Below are positions 27,401 to 34,859 of a DNA stretch of 64,000 bases, one piece after another. The notes below the pieces were generated by a model that saw only the letters and a list, made by a program, of their open reading frames with translations, ran no database searches and was not told where the DNA came from. Where the stretch lies: contig NC_072801.1 in NCBI RefSeq assembly GCF_028583425.1, positions 18,062,001 through 18,126,000 of the forward strand, written 5' to 3'. The DNA comes from Eublepharis macularius. Taxonomy: Eukaryota > Chordata > Lepidosauria > Squamata > Eublepharidae. The translations under genes were made by a program, and so were the position numbers. The first letter of the stretch is position 1. Each line of letters opens with the position of its first letter.

Positions 27401-30400
27401 CGTGAGAAGCCAAGCCATGTGAGGTAGGAGAATCATTTTTTAGTTTGTATACCTACACCCTCACTGTTAGGGAAACAGAGTCTAAAACCACCCTGTGCAG
27501 ATATCTTAGTACTGACAGTGCAAAGTAAAAAGGTTTTCATACATTTTCGCTATTGTATTTTTCACAAAAAATGCCTCTCAGTCAACTCCAAGACATACTT
27601 CAACCAGTTTTGTCTTCTGGAAACTATTATGGAATATTTACATGTACACTGCACATAAGCTAAATATGGCATACTTGTGGCCATATTTTGTTGTTAGTTT
27701 TTTCTAAATGAAAGCTAAATGTACGTTACGTGACCTCAGACACCACCCCCCAATGTGTCACTGGCTATAGCTCTTTCAGGGCTCTGAATGCTGTGTAGTA
27801 GCAAAGAGCACCTAACTGTACCCTAGTGGCCCTGACCAAATCTGTATTTACCACATTACTCTGCTTGTCTAGGTGAATAACTAAAGAGGCTAATATCCAA
27901 ACCAAACAAAAAACCCTTTCCAAAAAACCCTTTTCCATCATGACATCAGCTTCCAACGTTAAGCAACTGACTGTTGATCTGCTGTTTTAACCTAGAAAGC
28001 GGAATAATCAGCACCACAGGCTGTTAACCCAATAATGCACAGCTTGTTTTCACACAGCTTATCTTAGAATCTGAGCCAGTGTGACAACACACAGAGTTTC
28101 TAGTGGATACGAGGCTTTCCCACAAGCCATCTCTTCTTATTTTCAACACCACCTGTCCCGGAAGACCCCGAAGCACCAGTGTATTTTACCTGGCAGTTGT
28201 TCAGCTCCTCAATAACTTCTTTGTTCTCTTTACTGATGTCACACACACAAATGAATTCTGCCTCCCGGTGGCCTTTAAAAAACTTTTCACGGATTCGCTG
28301 TACAACTGCCACAGCTGAACGGCCTGATGGAACAGAGCAGTTTTCAATGTCCCAAAAAACTCCAATTGGAGGCAGGTTCTCTAGCACTTGGCTAGCCAGG
28401 GCGACTTCTGGAGGTCCTGTAATTAGGGGGTGGGGCGGGAAAGCATGGAGGAAAAAACAAACAAATCAATCAGGACTTTTCAATACTGCTTTTGTGAAAT
28501 CCTGCTGCATTTTCACAGGGTTGCCAGTCACACACACACAAAAGAAGCTGCCTTGTATGGAATCAGATCATTAGTCTATCAAGGTCAGTATTATCTACTA
28601 AGACTGGCAGTGACTCTCCAGGGTCTCAGGCAGAGGTCTTTCCCATCACCTGCTGCCTGGTGCTTTCAACTGGAGATGCCGGGGATTGAACTTGGGACCT
28701 TCTGCATCCCAAGCAGCAGCTCTTCCGCCAAGCCAGAGCCCCTCCCGCAACAACAACAAACATCAGAATTTACTAAGGAATTTTTAAGCCCTTCTAAGTA
28801 TATCTGAGGAAAGTTTCACTCATATTAAGAACAGCCAGACAAAACGAATCTATGATCCCTCATCCCACATCAGAGGTGCCCTTTTATGGCCAGTGCAACT
28901 GCTGTGCATGAACAGCAAAGGAGGGTTTTTTTTCCAGAGCAGCCCTATAGAGTCTTGGATAAAGTTGCTGTTTGTCACCAGCTCACAATGGCCTAATGAG
29001 ATTTGTACCATTTCAAGCACTGAAGCAAGTGAGTAGAACTGGGAACATCTAGATTTGCAAGTTAGGGCCTAGCTTGCATATTATGAGAGGCATACATAAA
29101 AAGAGAACAAAACAATTCATAGTTTTGTCATCATCTTTGGGGGGGGGAACCCATAGATGAACTATCTTCAGACAGAAACAAAACACTGTTATACCATATT
29201 TCTGTGGCAACTGTCCAAAGCTGCTTGCCAGTAGTAAGCTCTTCTCTTTCCTTGTCCCTTTGGTTCCGCAGCCATTACACAGTGGGACGGACACAGATGG
29301 CGCCTGAGCATTTGGAGGTGGAATATTGGGCCAGATTTTAGCTGCATCCACCAAACTCTCCCTGGATGGCTATTGGGAAAGAATTCATCATTGTTTTAGT
29401 GTACTTTCTTAATCACACCAACAAGAGAGAAAGGCACTTAATGAACCTTGGTCCCAAACACAGATGAAGAGCACTGTGATGCTATTGCAAGGGATTATTT
29501 AACCCAAGATCTCCTCTTTCCAGAGTTCTGGGTTGGCCACTGTTTTGGAACAGGCCCTGATAAACTTTCTTTGGCTCTAGGAGCCATCCCCAAAATTTAG
29601 GAACTAGACTTCAGTTTTGTATTTTGATACCATATTATCTGCTGTACCACAGTGGTTAAGTGGCTGGGCTACGAATCGCGCTCTGCAAGTTTGACTCCCA
29701 CTACTGCCATGAACTCTGCAGGTGGCCTTGGGGAAGTCATTTCTCTCAGCCCCAGCTGGACTGTGGTGATAACAACAACACTGACTTTGTTCACCGCTCT
29801 GAGTGTGGAACTAATGTGTCCAGAAGGGAAGTATATTACTATTATTATTATTACTGCAACCACAACCTAACCCTAAACTCTACTATTTCTTGTAATTTTA
29901 TTAAAGCTATGACAATTTTTTGTAATACATAAATATAGCGTTTCCATGTTTGTCATCACCACAACATAAAGCTAGCATGGAACCCCAACCCAATTTCTCC
30001 TCAATCACACACAATTCTATTATTGCTTTTAAAAGCTCTATTTAATTGAATATTGGAGCTAGTCTAGAAAGCAACTGGTTAAGAAATGAATTTATTTACC
30101 ACCAGTGAATTATGTAAAATTAATAAATAAAACAAGCAATGAAAACAACTTCAAGAGCATGTTATTTTTATGTCATACATATCCAGATGTGAAATGCTAA
30201 ATCTGTGTTTCTCCAGAGAATCACTGAAAGACTACAATAAAACCACTGCTGGAAATACGATCTCAGGCAGAAGGTTTTTTACATCACCAACTACCAGATG
30301 TTTTGATGCCAGGAACTGAACGAGATGCTCTACCACTGAGCCATAGACCCATTTGGGAGGCTCAGGCTATGACATTTCAACAGCTTCATGAAGGCAACAA

Positions 30401-32095
30401 TTATCTGCACAAATCTGTGCTCACCCTAAATTCAAAATACAGCCTAAACTAACCCTGGCCCACAGATTCTCAATGTAAAAGTAGAAGAATAAATCCCCAG
30501 AAATATTTTTCCTCCTTGTCAAGCTTTAAGAGAACCCTTATAATACACAGTATAAGAGAATACAAACCTTGCTCAAACACTCACTGCAGTAGTGAGAGCC
30601 CTTTAAACATACAGAAGGTGGCACTTTTAGCTGCAGTGAGGTGGTGCAAACACAAGAAGCGTGTTCCGATTGTGCAATGTGTTCTTCCAGAAGCCCTGTA
30701 GCCCCACTTGTGAATTCAGAGCAAGAACAGTAACCTGAAGATGTGTAGCTTTGATGGGCAGGAAACTGATGCCGTGTATGCACATTACCATGACAGGACT
30801 GAAAGTGGATTTTCCCGCAGTAGGGGAAGTGCGGACAGGAAGAGATGTTATTTTCTAGGCAGACTCCGGACAAGTCGCTTGCAATGCCTGCCAGGCCGCT
30901 CCTAACTGGAACAGTCTTGAGTGAGGACAGAGACGGATAAGCAAGCCCTGACCCTACTTGACAAGTGACTGTCCCAGTGCCTTGTGAGTCCAACACCGCA
31001 CCAGCGTGAATCAAAGCGCCGCCACCACTATGGAGCTGAGGAGCGGCATCAGAGCCACGAGCACAACAGCTTACTTTGGAACCAGATGAAAGTTGCATTT
31101 GCTTTTGCTGAAGCGAGTGAACGTCGGGAAGGGGGATAGCTGCTAACTGTGTGGAACCAGAGTGGTGAGGAGGTGAGGCATCCTTCAACTCCGCAGGACC
31201 TTTCTTGTTCTCCATGGGCTCATTCTGAGGGGTAAAGAGTCATTGCAGAGAAGGTTTAGTGCTACAGCAGTAATGAGGCTGCATCTTCAACAGACAGCGC
31301 TGTATAGAATAGAGACACAGGAAGTTTTCCTAAGTCTCACTGCTTCGTGAAATGTGCCCAGGTTTGCAGGCTTTGTTTACCAGAAGTATCTGTATGACAC
31401 ATTCTTCGTCACATCCTCCACCCCCACCCTGCCCGTTAGCAATATGGGAAAAAAAACACCTACTCTTATCACAAAAGCAATAAAAGGATATGTATATCTG
31501 CTAACTTCAGATTTCTAGATTTTCAAGTTTGCTTAACCCTGAGCTAAAGAATGTATGGATCATATTTACTGACTGCATCTCTCCCCCATTCCCTCCATAT
31601 AGTCAAATCTATATTTTACTAGGAAAGTAGTTAAGAGCTGCTAAGCAGATTTGTCTATTTCACCCGAATTGCTTCGGAAAGCTCCGATTCAGGACTCCCA
31701 AATCGGGCCCACGATGCTGGGCTCAATTCGGAAACCCCAAATCTTTATGAATCAGGTCCCATTTGGATTTTTATCCCCAATCAGAAACCCGAATTGCACA
31801 CCCCTAGTTATGAACAGTTACTAAAGTGGGAGGGGGGCTTCTTCCATCTTCAACAGTAGATTTTATATTGCTCCATGCAACACTCTTTATCAAATAGACC
31901 CCAGGCCTATGACACAGTTCCAAATTTATTAAGTTTACATCCAAATCCTACCGTCTTTGCAATGGAAGGCAAATTTTGTTCTGCAGCCAAAAAACAATTA
32001 GAGAATTTCCAGAGCCATGGTTTAGCATCCTTATCTTGCCGCTGAAGCCATCCAAGTGATCTAGTACAGAGGTCCTCCGTAGTATTTCTTTCCAT
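207..32095 (-). CDS. MARF1: MARF1, meiosis regulator and mRNA stability factor 1 (26 coding exons)
   Basis: Seen: 26 minus-strand exons with GT-AG borders whose phases all agree and whose lengths sum to 5,232 bases (1,743 codons plus stop). Domain order: N-terminal Cys/His-rich region (residues about 50-325), NYN ribonuclease (about 330-480, GVFWDIENC and [14 protein letters not shown]), RRM1 (about 500-580), RRM2 (about 775-850), eight LOTUS/OST-HTH repeats (about 860-1540) and a basic tail. Known of the family: MARF1 is an oocyte-enriched cytoplasmic endoribonuclease that lowers selected mRNAs and retrotransposon RNAs; LOTUS and RRM domains bind RNA and the NYN domain cuts it. Exons match the recalled human protein almost throughout; the last exon is the exception. 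The start is ATG at 32,093-32,095, giving [10 protein letters not shown]. The 3' UTR runs off the left edge; I saw no AATAAA on the minus strand in 1-206. The neighbour upstream is a lipid transfer protein gene on the same strand. Confidence 0.96.
461..1991 (-). other. MARF1 last intron, no gene seen
   Basis: Intron between coding exons 25 and 26. It holds a short TG-rich run near 1,555-1,575 and no open frame with recognisable protein similarity. I see no complete repeat element. Confidence 0.6.
1992..2162 (-). CDS. MARF1: MARF1 coding exon 25
   Basis: Residues 1603-1659. Reads [20 protein letters not shown], then [20 protein letters not shown] and [10 protein letters not shown], strongly matching human. 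Donor CTG|GTAAGA. Confidence 0.94.
2839..3676. mobile_element. hAT-like non-autonomous element with degraded 8-bp target duplication
   Basis: Ends are inverted (TAGGGGTGTGC at the left, GCACTCCCCTA at the right). The flanks GTCAGAGG and GTCTGAAG look like an 8-bp target duplication with two changes, the size typical of hAT. The interior is unique, partly G/C-rich sequence with no transposase. Lies in a MARF1 intron and looks old. Confidence 0.6.
3990..4127 (-). CDS. MARF1: MARF1 coding exon 24 (C-terminal linker)
   Basis: Residues up to 1602, less conserved: [20 protein letters not shown] and [13 protein letters not shown]. The phase fits both neighbours (two leading bases, one trailing). 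Confidence 0.85.
4221..4281 (-). CDS. MARF1: MARF1 coding exon 23 (micro-exon)
   Basis: 61 bases. Reads [20 protein letters not shown], identical in style to the human segment after LOTUS 8. Donor AAA|GTAAGT. It is too short to be found by ORF length alone. Confidence 0.92.
4615..4850 (+). repeat. tRNA-derived SINE
   Basis: The head has the A box (GGGGTTAAGTGGTTCGGCTG) and B box (GGTTCGAATCCC) of a tRNA promoter. A conserved body and an ATT microsatellite tail follow. The same family recurs at about 29,637 and, more distantly, at 59,520. Confidence 0.85.
5085..5240. repeat. Interspersed repeat with GAAAGCTTAT core
   Basis: A degraded copy of a sequence seen again at 18,715, 36,885, 45,160 and, in inverted pairs, at 60,780-61,341. 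Shared core: a tag like GTGGCACCTTAAAGACTA next to GAAAGCTTAT. Confidence 0.5.
5674..5883 (-). CDS. MARF1: MARF1 coding exon 22 (LOTUS 8)
   Basis: Residues 1467-1536, phase 0 both ends. Contains [40 protein letters not shown] and [10 protein letters not shown]. The final LOTUS repeat. Confidence 0.94.
5884..7379 (-). other. MARF1 intron, nothing recognised
   Basis: Intron between coding exons 21 and 22. It contains a local near-duplication around 6,755-6,790 (CCCTATACCTTAGGA twice, about 27 bases apart) and otherwise unique sequence. Confidence 0.5.
7380..7610 (-). CDS. MARF1: MARF1 coding exon 21 (LOTUS 7)
   Basis: Residues 1390-1466, phase 0 both ends. Contains [40 protein letters not shown] and [10 protein letters not shown]. 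Confidence 0.95.
8240..8467 (-). CDS. MARF1: MARF1 coding exon 20 (LOTUS 6)
   Basis: Residues 1314-1389, phase 0 both ends. Reads [20 protein letters not shown], then [20 protein letters not shown] and [19 protein letters not shown]. Confidence 0.95.
8805..8994. mobile_element. Foldback element with perfect 16-bp inverted ends
   Basis: Left end TCATGGGGTTGGATCC and right end GGATCCAACCCCATGA are exact inverted repeats about 190 bp apart. The interior has no coding capacity. Lies in the intron between coding exons 19 and 20. The superfamily is not clear because no target duplication was found. Confidence 0.6.
9571..9773 (-). CDS. MARF1: MARF1 coding exon 19 (LOTUS 5)
   Basis: Residues 1246-1313. 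Contains [40 protein letters not shown] and [13 protein letters not shown], the repeat most like LOTUS 3. Confidence 0.96.
10587..10720 (-). CDS. MARF1: MARF1 coding exon 18 (LOTUS 4, second part)
   Basis: Residues 1200-1245. Reads [20 protein letters not shown], then [20 protein letters not shown] and IPKR. Acceptor TCTAG|GTGTTT; donor AGAG|GTATGT. Confidence 0.94.
11133..11655 (+). mobile_element. L1 LINE, 5'-truncated 3' end
   Basis: Encodes an ORF2 C-terminal remnant ([20 protein letters not shown], then [13 protein letters not shown]) followed by a short 3' UTR and an A-rich tail. Similar flanks (ATCATCCTTACGG before, ACCATCCTTATGG after) look like a target duplication with a few changes. 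It lies antisense to MARF1 in the large intron. Confidence 0.7.
11785..11895. repeat. Short repeat, LINE/SINE 3' tail family
   Basis: Carries CTCACTGAGACTCCAGG and GGATTACAAAATG. The same unit recurs at 16,068, 34,355 and 49,355, so it is an interspersed family, probably the 3' part of a LINE or its SINE partner. Confidence 0.5.
12045..14206 (+). mobile_element. Penelope-like element with inverted terminal repeats
   Basis: Seen: a 13-bp duplication ATATTAATAAACA flanks the element exactly (12,032-12,044 and 14,207-14,219). Near-identical inverted repeats of about 105 bp lie at 12,047-12,152 and 14,068-14,172; they share CTGACGTTTCACCAGCAGCTG at the left, read inverted at the right. Between them is one long ORF with Penelope-type RT and a GIY-YIG endonuclease. 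Known of the family: such terminal repeats in direct or inverted order are typical, as is 5' truncation. The N-terminal end of the ORF is missing. The insertion is in the MARF1 intron between coding exons 17 and 18, antisense to the gene. Confidence 0.92.
12174..14012 (+). CDS. Penelope-like reverse transcriptase with GIY-YIG endonuclease
   Basis: The open frame runs from about 12,174 (no clean start; first in-frame ATG at 12,285) to TGA at 14,010-14,012. RT motifs in order: [38 protein letters not shown] (catalytic Asp), [17 protein letters not shown] and [11 protein letters not shown] (catalytic Asp pair). Near the C-terminus lies a GIY-YIG nuclease: [29 protein letters not shown] and a later REAIEIHKH with the expected Glu. 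Known role: target-primed copying of the element with a nick made by the GIY-YIG nuclease. The usual N-terminal region is absent, so this copy is 5'-truncated, but RT and nuclease are open without a stop. Confidence 0.9.
   Translation, partial: KLPTSNITRKERNAIKTLNADPDIIILPADKGNATVIMKTEEYKKKIKELLDPSTYKKLKRDPTCKITRLTNALIKNSSLHPDTHRKLCKTEAQPPRLYGLPKIHKVSVPLRPIVSAIGSPTYELAIHLADLLQDHIGKTSSYIKDSADFINKISSLKFNPQDILVSFDVVSLFTKVPVKDTIALINQIFPEDVTALFHHCLTTSYFQWDNEFYEQMDGVAMGSPLSPVIANFYMEHFEKTALESAPHKPSVWFRFVDDTFIIWSHGEEELMGFLNHLNNIHLNIQFTMEKEIEGKLPFLDTLVIRKANFQLGYRVYRKPTHTDRYLHKNSNHHPRQKRGIMKTLVDRARRICEPHFLNEEINHLNHALQANGYSRNEIRRAIKPRMNQTTKEKQSPTGKVFLPYIKGITDQMGKLMKKHNLQAVFRPTRKIQQMLRSAKDSRDPLTSAGVYRIPCSCGQVYIGTAKRSIQTRIKEHERHCRLGQPEKSAVAEHSLTQTGHSILFQDTKILDNTSNYFVRLHREAIEIHKHKQNFNRKEETLRMNRAWFPVLKNTRLTKHSIPDNSPAEKISASSTNPYAKEPPQDTVKPPAISIPHPGKLSQDDSAQPHPS
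14746..14942. mobile_element. Long-hairpin foldback element, GGCCGTTTYCACAC family
   Basis: Left arm starts GGCCGTTTTCACACTGCTTA and the right arm is its inverted copy with several changes. The overlapping ORFs on both strands reflect the palindrome. Related copies: 47,688, 51,866 and 53,484. Confidence 0.7.
15189..15331 (-). CDS. MARF1: MARF1 coding exon 17 (LOTUS 4, first part)
   Basis: Residues 1154-1200. Reads [20 protein letters not shown], then [20 protein letters not shown] and EFLQAYHW. Joins the next exon across a 4.5-kb intron that holds the Penelope-like element. Confidence 0.94.
15622..15842 (-). CDS. MARF1: MARF1 coding exon 16 (LOTUS 3)
   Basis: Residues 1080-1153. Contains [40 protein letters not shown] and [13 protein letters not shown], a clear LOTUS winged-helix repeat. 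A 5S-derived SINE lies about 25 bases upstream of the acceptor. Confidence 0.96.
15866..16012 (-). repeat. 5S rRNA-derived SINE
   Basis: Read on the minus strand, the head follows 5S rRNA: CTGATAAGACT/GAGACC region, then a match to GGGCCCTGGTTAATACTTG and GGGAGACC, followed by the tail GGCAATGGCAAACCACGT. Shorter and more worn than the copy at 45,345. It lies about 25 bases from the exon 16 acceptor. Confidence 0.75.
16068..16170. repeat. Short repeat, LINE/SINE 3' tail family
   Basis: Carries TTATAGCGCACCTTTCTCAG and GAGTCTCAAGGC, the same unit as at 11,785, 34,355 and 49,355. Confidence 0.5.
17093..17268 (-). CDS. MARF1: MARF1 coding exon 15 (LOTUS 2, second part)
   Basis: Residues 1021-1079. 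Reads [20 protein letters not shown], then [20 protein letters not shown] and [14 protein letters not shown]. Ends with one base of a codon that the next exon completes. Confidence 0.95.
17371..17573. mobile_element. hAT-like foldback element with 8-bp target duplication
   Basis: Inverted ends (CCGGGCTTTTTTTCC and GGAAAAAAGGCCCTG in its simplest form) lie between exact duplications GGCAAAAG (17,363-17,370 and 17,574-17,581). The interior shares GATCTCCAGACAGAGGGGAG with copies at 55,500 and 62,567. Non-autonomous, no ORF. Lies in the intron upstream of coding exon 15's donor side neighbour, exon 14/15 boundary region. Confidence 0.85.
17574..19520 (-). other. MARF1 intron interior, one old repeat
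   Basis: Part of the intron between coding exons 14 and 15. A degraded repeat lies at about 18,715-18,800 (family of 60,780). The rest is unique sequence; a small Cys/Gln-rich plus-strand ORF at 18,285-18,521 shows no recognisable domain. Confidence 0.5.
19521..19640 (-). CDS. MARF1: MARF1 coding exon 14 (LOTUS 2, first part)
   Basis: Residues 981-1020. Reads [20 protein letters not shown] and [19 protein letters not shown], matching human except for one or two changes. Confidence 0.94.
20366..20602 (-). CDS. MARF1: MARF1 coding exon 13 (LOTUS 1)
   Basis: Residues 902-980. Reads [20 protein letters not shown], then the highly conserved [20 protein letters not shown] and a [20 protein letters not shown] segment. 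Confidence 0.95.
20825..20905 (-). CDS. MARF1: MARF1 coding exon 12 (start of LOTUS 1)
   Basis: 81-base exon, residues 875-901. Reads [20 protein letters not shown], then TAIYEKK. Acceptor TTGCAG|TTCAG; donor AAA|GTACGT. It opens the first LOTUS/OST-HTH repeat. Confidence 0.93.
21160..21338 (-). CDS. MARF1: MARF1 coding exon 11 (RRM2, second part)
   Basis: Residues 816-874. Reads [20 protein letters not shown], then [20 protein letters not shown], the RNP1-side strands and last strand of RRM2, matching human closely. Confidence 0.95.
21835..22024 (-). CDS. MARF1: MARF1 coding exon 10 (RRM2, first part)
   Basis: Residues 752-815. Reads [17 protein letters not shown], then [20 protein letters not shown] and FSRHGKV, the first strand and helix of the second RRM. 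Phase 0 at the end. Confidence 0.95.
23107..23265 (-). CDS. MARF1: MARF1 coding exon 9 (linker)
   Basis: Residues 699-751. Reads [20 protein letters not shown] and [20 protein letters not shown], which match the human linker between the two RRMs. Donor AAG|GTAAGT is close to consensus. Confidence 0.92.
23355..23521 (-). CDS. MARF1: MARF1 coding exon 8 (linker)
   Basis: Residues 644-698, a low-complexity Ser/Pro/Gln linker ([16 protein letters not shown]...). The acceptor CAG is fed directly by a TTCC microsatellite read on this strand (23,524-23,572). Donor AAAA|GTATGT; ends with two bases of a codon. Confidence 0.88.
23524..23572. repeat. GGAA/TTCC microsatellite, about 12 units
   Basis: Uninterrupted GGAA repeats on the plus strand. 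On the gene's strand they read TTCC and end two bases from the CAG acceptor of MARF1 coding exon 8, so the array is the pyrimidine tract of that splice site. Confidence 0.95.
23877..24311 (-). CDS. MARF1: MARF1 coding exon 7 (RRM1)
   Basis: Residues 499-643. Begins [16 protein letters not shown], an RNP2-like strand, followed by [20 protein letters not shown] and [15 protein letters not shown]. This is a full RRM fold followed by a Lys/Ser-rich linker. 435 bases, phase 0 at both ends. Confidence 0.95.
24859..25031 (-). CDS. MARF1: MARF1 coding exon 6 (NYN domain, end)
   Basis: Residues 440-498. Carries the second acidic cluster ([20 protein letters not shown]) and ends [12 protein letters not shown]. 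Phase 0 at the end. The C-terminal acidic motif of the NYN fold is intact, so the nuclease looks functional. Confidence 0.96.
25825..25925 (-). repeat. tRNA-derived SINE, partial
   Basis: Read on the minus strand it starts with a tRNA-like head; on the plus strand it shows AAGGTCACCCAGCAAGCTTC and ends in TCTATACCACACTG. Same family as 53,930-54,128. Worn. Confidence 0.65.
26030..26147 (-). CDS. MARF1: MARF1 coding exon 5 (NYN domain, middle)
   Basis: Residues 402-440. Reads [20 protein letters not shown], then [19 protein letters not shown], matching the middle of the mammalian NYN domain. Too short to stand out as an ORF. Flanked by TTTAG|GTGACG and CCA|GTACGT; a hAT-like element begins 33 bases upstream of its acceptor. 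Confidence 0.93.
26180..26593. mobile_element. hAT-like non-autonomous element, 8-bp target duplication
   Basis: Exact flanking duplications CTGATGGG lie at 26,172-26,179 and 26,594-26,601. Ends CAGGGGTCATTT and AAAATGAGCCCTG are imperfect inverted repeats. The interior has repeated ATTAGCATAACT and TGACATCACC, then several GGGCCCAAAATGG-like units. No transposase. It lies 33 bases upstream of the MARF1 exon 5 acceptor. Confidence 0.88.
26602..28189 (-). other. MARF1 intron interior, nothing recognised
   Basis: The rest of the intron between coding exons 4 and 5. Mostly unique sequence, with no ORF showing protein similarity and no complete repeat. Confidence 0.5.
28190..28416 (-). CDS. MARF1: MARF1 coding exon 4 (NYN domain, first part)
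   Basis: Residues up to 401. Carries the first acidic motif of the NYN/PIN-like nuclease ([20 protein letters not shown]) and [23 protein letters not shown] nucleases hold a metal ion with such aspartates. Donor CAG|GTAAAA. Confidence 0.96.
28541..28745 (-). repeat. tRNA-derived SINE
   Basis: On the minus strand it opens with a tRNA-like head whose B box reads GGTCCCAAGTTCAATCCCC. The body ends in a segment whose plus-strand form is AGAAGCTGCCTTGTATGG. The same family is seen at about 30,240 and 50,480. Confidence 0.75.
29195..29369 (-). CDS. MARF1: MARF1 coding exon 3
   Basis: Residues 268-326. Reads [19 protein letters not shown], then [16 protein letters not shown]. The acceptor AATAG|CC was chosen because the downstream AG (CCAG|GG) breaks the frame and loses the residues that match human. 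Ends with one base of a codon. Confidence 0.93.
29637..29862 (+). repeat. tRNA-derived SINE
   Basis: The head GTGGTTAAGTGGCTGGGCTA and a B-box-like GTTTGACTCCC are followed by the shared body and an ATT tail. Second copy of the family at 4,615, in the intron between coding exons 2 and 3. Confidence 0.85.
30240..30355 (-). repeat. tRNA-derived SINE, partial
   Basis: Plus-strand text GATGCTCTACCACTGAGCCA is the inverted tRNA-like A-box head, as in the family at 28,541. Truncated body. Confidence 0.6.
30568..31224 (-). CDS. MARF1: MARF1 coding exon 2 (large N-terminal exon)
   Basis: Residues 49-267, 657 bases, phase 0 both ends. Starts [15 protein letters not shown] and ends [12 protein letters not shown]. 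It is rich in Cys, His, Ser and Gly with CxxC-like pairs ([18 protein letters not shown]), as in mammalian MARF1. An internal ATG at 31,215 corresponds to an alternative start sometimes annotated in the family. Confidence 0.95.
31655..31806. mobile_element. Partial hAT-like element, family of 2,839
   Basis: Repeated AATCGG/CCGAATT words and the right end TTGCACACCCCTA match the ends of the element at 2,839. The left end is not clear. Confidence 0.45.
31952..32095 (-). CDS. MARF1: MARF1 coding exon 1
   Basis: Residues 1-48, phase 0 at its end. Contains [13 protein letters not shown], which matches the mammalian N-terminus. The 5' splice acceptor is likely at about 32,104 (CATAG), leaving a few untranslated bases before the ATG. 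The donor is G|GTAGG. Confidence 0.92.
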
Positions 32096-32104
32096 TATAC
32101 AGCC

Positions 32105-34859
32105 CTATGACGTTCAACATTCTTACATATTTCCTTCCTTTCATTCTTTCTCCCTATGGAAAATGCAGAGATTTTGACATATATTTAGGACAACTTTGAT
32201 GCATTTCAACTGCTTATCCTACAGCATCACCCTAAGCATTCTCTTTCACTGAAGTAAAAAATTAGAAAGGTTAAACTCTGCATAGGATTGCACTGTTAGA
32301 CACTTCCAAGTACATTAACTTCAACGGCAAATACCAGGCCCTGAAGGGGTTCCAAAATACTGGGAAGCCTCTAGGCTTACGCAATCTTGTATTCATTTGT
32401 CAATATAACCCGGACAAAGTCGAACTTTTATTTCACTACAGAGATGCAAAACCGCAGCTAAAAAGTCAGCAAGAATGTCGCTCAGCCACACAGTACAGCC
32501 TGTGAATATTTTGTATCACTCACACCCATGTAATAAATAATAGATGTAACAGTCACCTTCATTTGTAAACCAGGAGACAGGTAAAAAAATCTCTCAATAT
32601 ATGGGCCATGTATTTCATATTAGCTGGCTAGATGACTATATGAAGACAGCCAACTGTCAGTATGCCTTTCTTTAGTTTGGCACCATCCACAGCAGACTTT
32701 AAGGTAAGGGAGAACCAGCTGCTCGATAAGAATTTAGGTAGCCTAAATTTCAGAATTTGGAGTCGCTGGGTTGGTAAAAATACCCACTGTATAAGACAAC
32801 AATCATGAATTTTATAACGCATGAAGAAAACCGTAAGCAGTTTGAAAACATGATTTGTGTGATTTGGTAAACTCACATGAACATGTACACCTGTAAAAGT
32901 GACAAGCTTCATTTTTTATTCTGTTGAATTGAGTCCTCTAGATCAACCGGATCCATTAAAACAATTAATGTCTTTGTTTTTATGCCTGTGTTTGAATTTT
33001 TTTGCATGAGTTTCCCCCCTCCACTAAGTAGCCTTTAATGGACTTAGAAAGGTAATTCAATTTAGGATTAAACACCATTTTAACAATTCCTAAGCATCTC
33101 CTTGGTCCCTTCACCATAACCTACTAGGGTTCAGGGAGAAAGGGTAGTAAAAATTTAGATGTCCTTCAGGATATTACAGTCCTCCCAAATACTACCACAA
33201 CACAACCAACTAGGGCTTGAAGAAAAAAACCCTCTCCTGCATGTGTATATATTTTTACTAAGTCTATGGGCAAAATAGTTAAAACTACCTTTTTAAAAGT
33301 TATGGGCACATCCTTAGCTCACAGTGCAAATGAATATAATTTTCATCAAGCAATATTAACATGCTTTCAACCATGCAGTAAATCAGCAGTTTAGATATGA
33401 TAATGCAGGCTTTCTGGCTTCTGGCCATGTGAAATAGTTAGCTACACCATGCTTATATATATATATTTTAAAAATAGCAGCATAGTAAATTGTATTACAG
33501 TACAAATGTTTGCTACTCATTCATACATTCTGCTTCAGGCTACTACCCCTCCCTTTGAAAGTGTATTTGTTCATACCTTTTAACTGCAGCTCTAATTTTA
33601 TAAACGCAGCCCTAAGCATTTAAAAGCAATTGCAATAAAAAGGTGGTTTTTCAGGCACAGTCAGATGTCCCACAAAAAGGTAGTTTTTCAGGACAGTCAG
33701 ATGTCTCCTTGTATGATACAAGGAGAATCTTAAAATATTTTAAAATTGCTACTGATATCCCGTGTCCTCTAAACCATATCCTAGTAGTGGTTTTTGGGGG
33801 GGAGGGAGGGGGAAGCAGTAAAGTTTTTGTCACTTCTCAAATTACCACAATTCCATGTCTCAAAATAAATACAACATAAATACCCGCATTCTATAAAATA
33901 GGTTTTACTCATTTGGGAATTTGATGTTAATTTCATTCTGTAACTAATAAAATATCTCTATACTGCAAGCTACTTTGCAAACACTTTGAGAAGCACTACA
34001 CAAAATATTTATATAATAAATATAACAAAAACCCTCTCTTTGGAAAGAGAGGGTTAATTCCATTTTGTAATAGACACACACTTATATTTACACTACAAAC
34101 TGCCATAGGAGCCCGAATTTAAAAATGTGGAAAATTCCTTTTAAAGGAGTAATGCCGTTTGTGCTGTGAATACTCACACATAGAAACAGAACAGAAAAAT
34201 GGCGTTATACATTCAGAAACATGGTATTAATTTCAGTATACGTGCACACATAAAACAACCTAAATACAATTTTTAACCCATTTGAGTAGACAATATTATA
34301 CTCACACGCTCTTAAACTAATACCACCGGAAGTGTATAACACCAAACGTTAGGTTTATTTTGCATTATTTATAGGCTGCCTTACTCATTGAAACTTAATA
34401 CGGATTACACAGTGAAAGTCAACGCAGTTAACACGAGGGGGCATCCAATAACATGAGTATTTAAATATATAGTATAGCAGAAGGAATCCTCTTTTTATTC
34501 TGTGGGGCTCACTGCCAAGGGAACTCTTTTTAGGATGGCAGCCATAGACACAATCCCCTTCCTAGTTATTTACACCTGGAAAGACTCAGGGGAGAATTCA
34601 CATCCCCTCCCTTGTCTCATCCCCCTTCCCCTTCAAACATAAAGACTTCCCCCCCCCCACCTCTCTGAGGCAGTGAGCGACTCGCCAGAGCTCCTATTGA
34701 AATAAGCGTCCTTCGTTTTTCAGAGCAAGATTCCAGCCTAGCAGCCCCCCCCCCTTAAAGACCGGCAAGATTGGCAAGGGGGTGAGCTTTCCAGAGCCAG
34801 ACTCCCTTCGTCAGGTACAAGGGGGCGAAGGGAGCTTCGCCTCTGGAAAGCGCCTCCCT
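32105..34859 (-). other. Probable MARF1 5' intron
   Basis: AT-rich sequence between the first coding exon and the CpG island. It holds an old LINE/SINE-tail repeat at about 34,355-34,450 and short A/T runs. No coding ORF is recognised. Confidence 0.55.
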